NCBI GenBank assembly: GCA_002085305.1
Contig: NATJ01000026.1
Span: 1 to 8,855 of the forward strand
DNA: 8,855 bases
Reading direction: 5' to 3'
Source of the DNA: Epsilonproteobacteria bacterium 4484_65
Lineage (GTDB): Bacteria; Campylobacterota; Campylobacteria; Campylobacterales; Sulfurovaceae
Shown in pieces: positions 8,833 to 8,855 of this stretch (within the stretch, counting starts at the first letter, position 1; every line of letters begins with the position of its first letter). The notes beneath the pieces are model-generated. The model did no database searches, was not told the DNA's origin, and was given only the letters and a program-made list of their open reading frames with translations. The position numbers and the translations under genes are program-made.

Positions 8833-8855
8833 TTATAAAATTATATATTTTATAA
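8833..8855. other. AT-only inverted repeat at the window edge
   Basis: TTATAAAAT at 8833-8841 is the exact reverse complement of ATTTTATAA at 8847-8855, leaving a 5-base loop TATAT. It lies 20 bases after the stop of the last gene. It has no G or C, so as a hairpin it would be weak. It could be a poor terminator, a protein-binding palindrome, or a promoter -10 region for a gene beyond the window. The surroundings continue outside the window, so the choice cannot be made here. Confidence 0.4.

Overview
The window reads as a conserved chromosomal stretch of a Campylobacterota (epsilonproteobacterial) genome. The low GC content, the AGA-rich arginine codons and the gene order F1-ATPase, then ExbB/TolQ, ExbD/TolR and a TonB/TolA-like protein all resemble Sulfurovum/Sulfurimonas-type bacteria. 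The genus is inferred from protein style and synteny and was not tested. All genes lie on the + strand. They are packed with gaps of 26 bases or less and with one 4-base overlap. No gene-free stretch exceeds 45 bases.

Region 1 (1-4871) is the peripheral stalk and F1 part of the ATP synthase operon: the 3' end of atpF (b), then atpH (delta), atpA (alpha), atpG (gamma), atpD (beta) and atpC (epsilon). The membrane subunits a and c are not in the window. All catalytic motifs are intact.

Region 2 (4873-6643) is a proton-motive-force-driven envelope module: an ExbB/TolQ three-helix protein, an ExbD/TolR protein and a TonB/TolA-like protein with a long Lys-Pro spacer. It is tightly coupled to atpC (TTG start one base after the atpC stop, then an ATGA overlap). 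In Campylobacter and Helicobacter this block is followed by tolB and pal. Here it is followed by amino-acid biosynthesis genes.

Region 3 (6670-8400) holds hisG (long-form ATP phosphoribosyltransferase, first step of histidine synthesis) and a monofunctional prephenate dehydratase with an ACT domain (phenylalanine synthesis). The dehydratase resembles the alphaproteobacterial type and has a changed ESRP motif in its regulatory domain.

Region 4 (8401-8855) holds a small secreted protein of unknown function. Its complete signal peptide can only be read from an ATA codon placed 6 bases after a perfect AAGGAG. An AT-only inverted repeat closes the window.

Most of the window is ordinary housekeeping DNA and I see no clear new multi-gene system. 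The points worth a second look are the apparent ATA start, the dehydratase variant, the tolB-pal replacement and the unknown exported protein at the end of the run.
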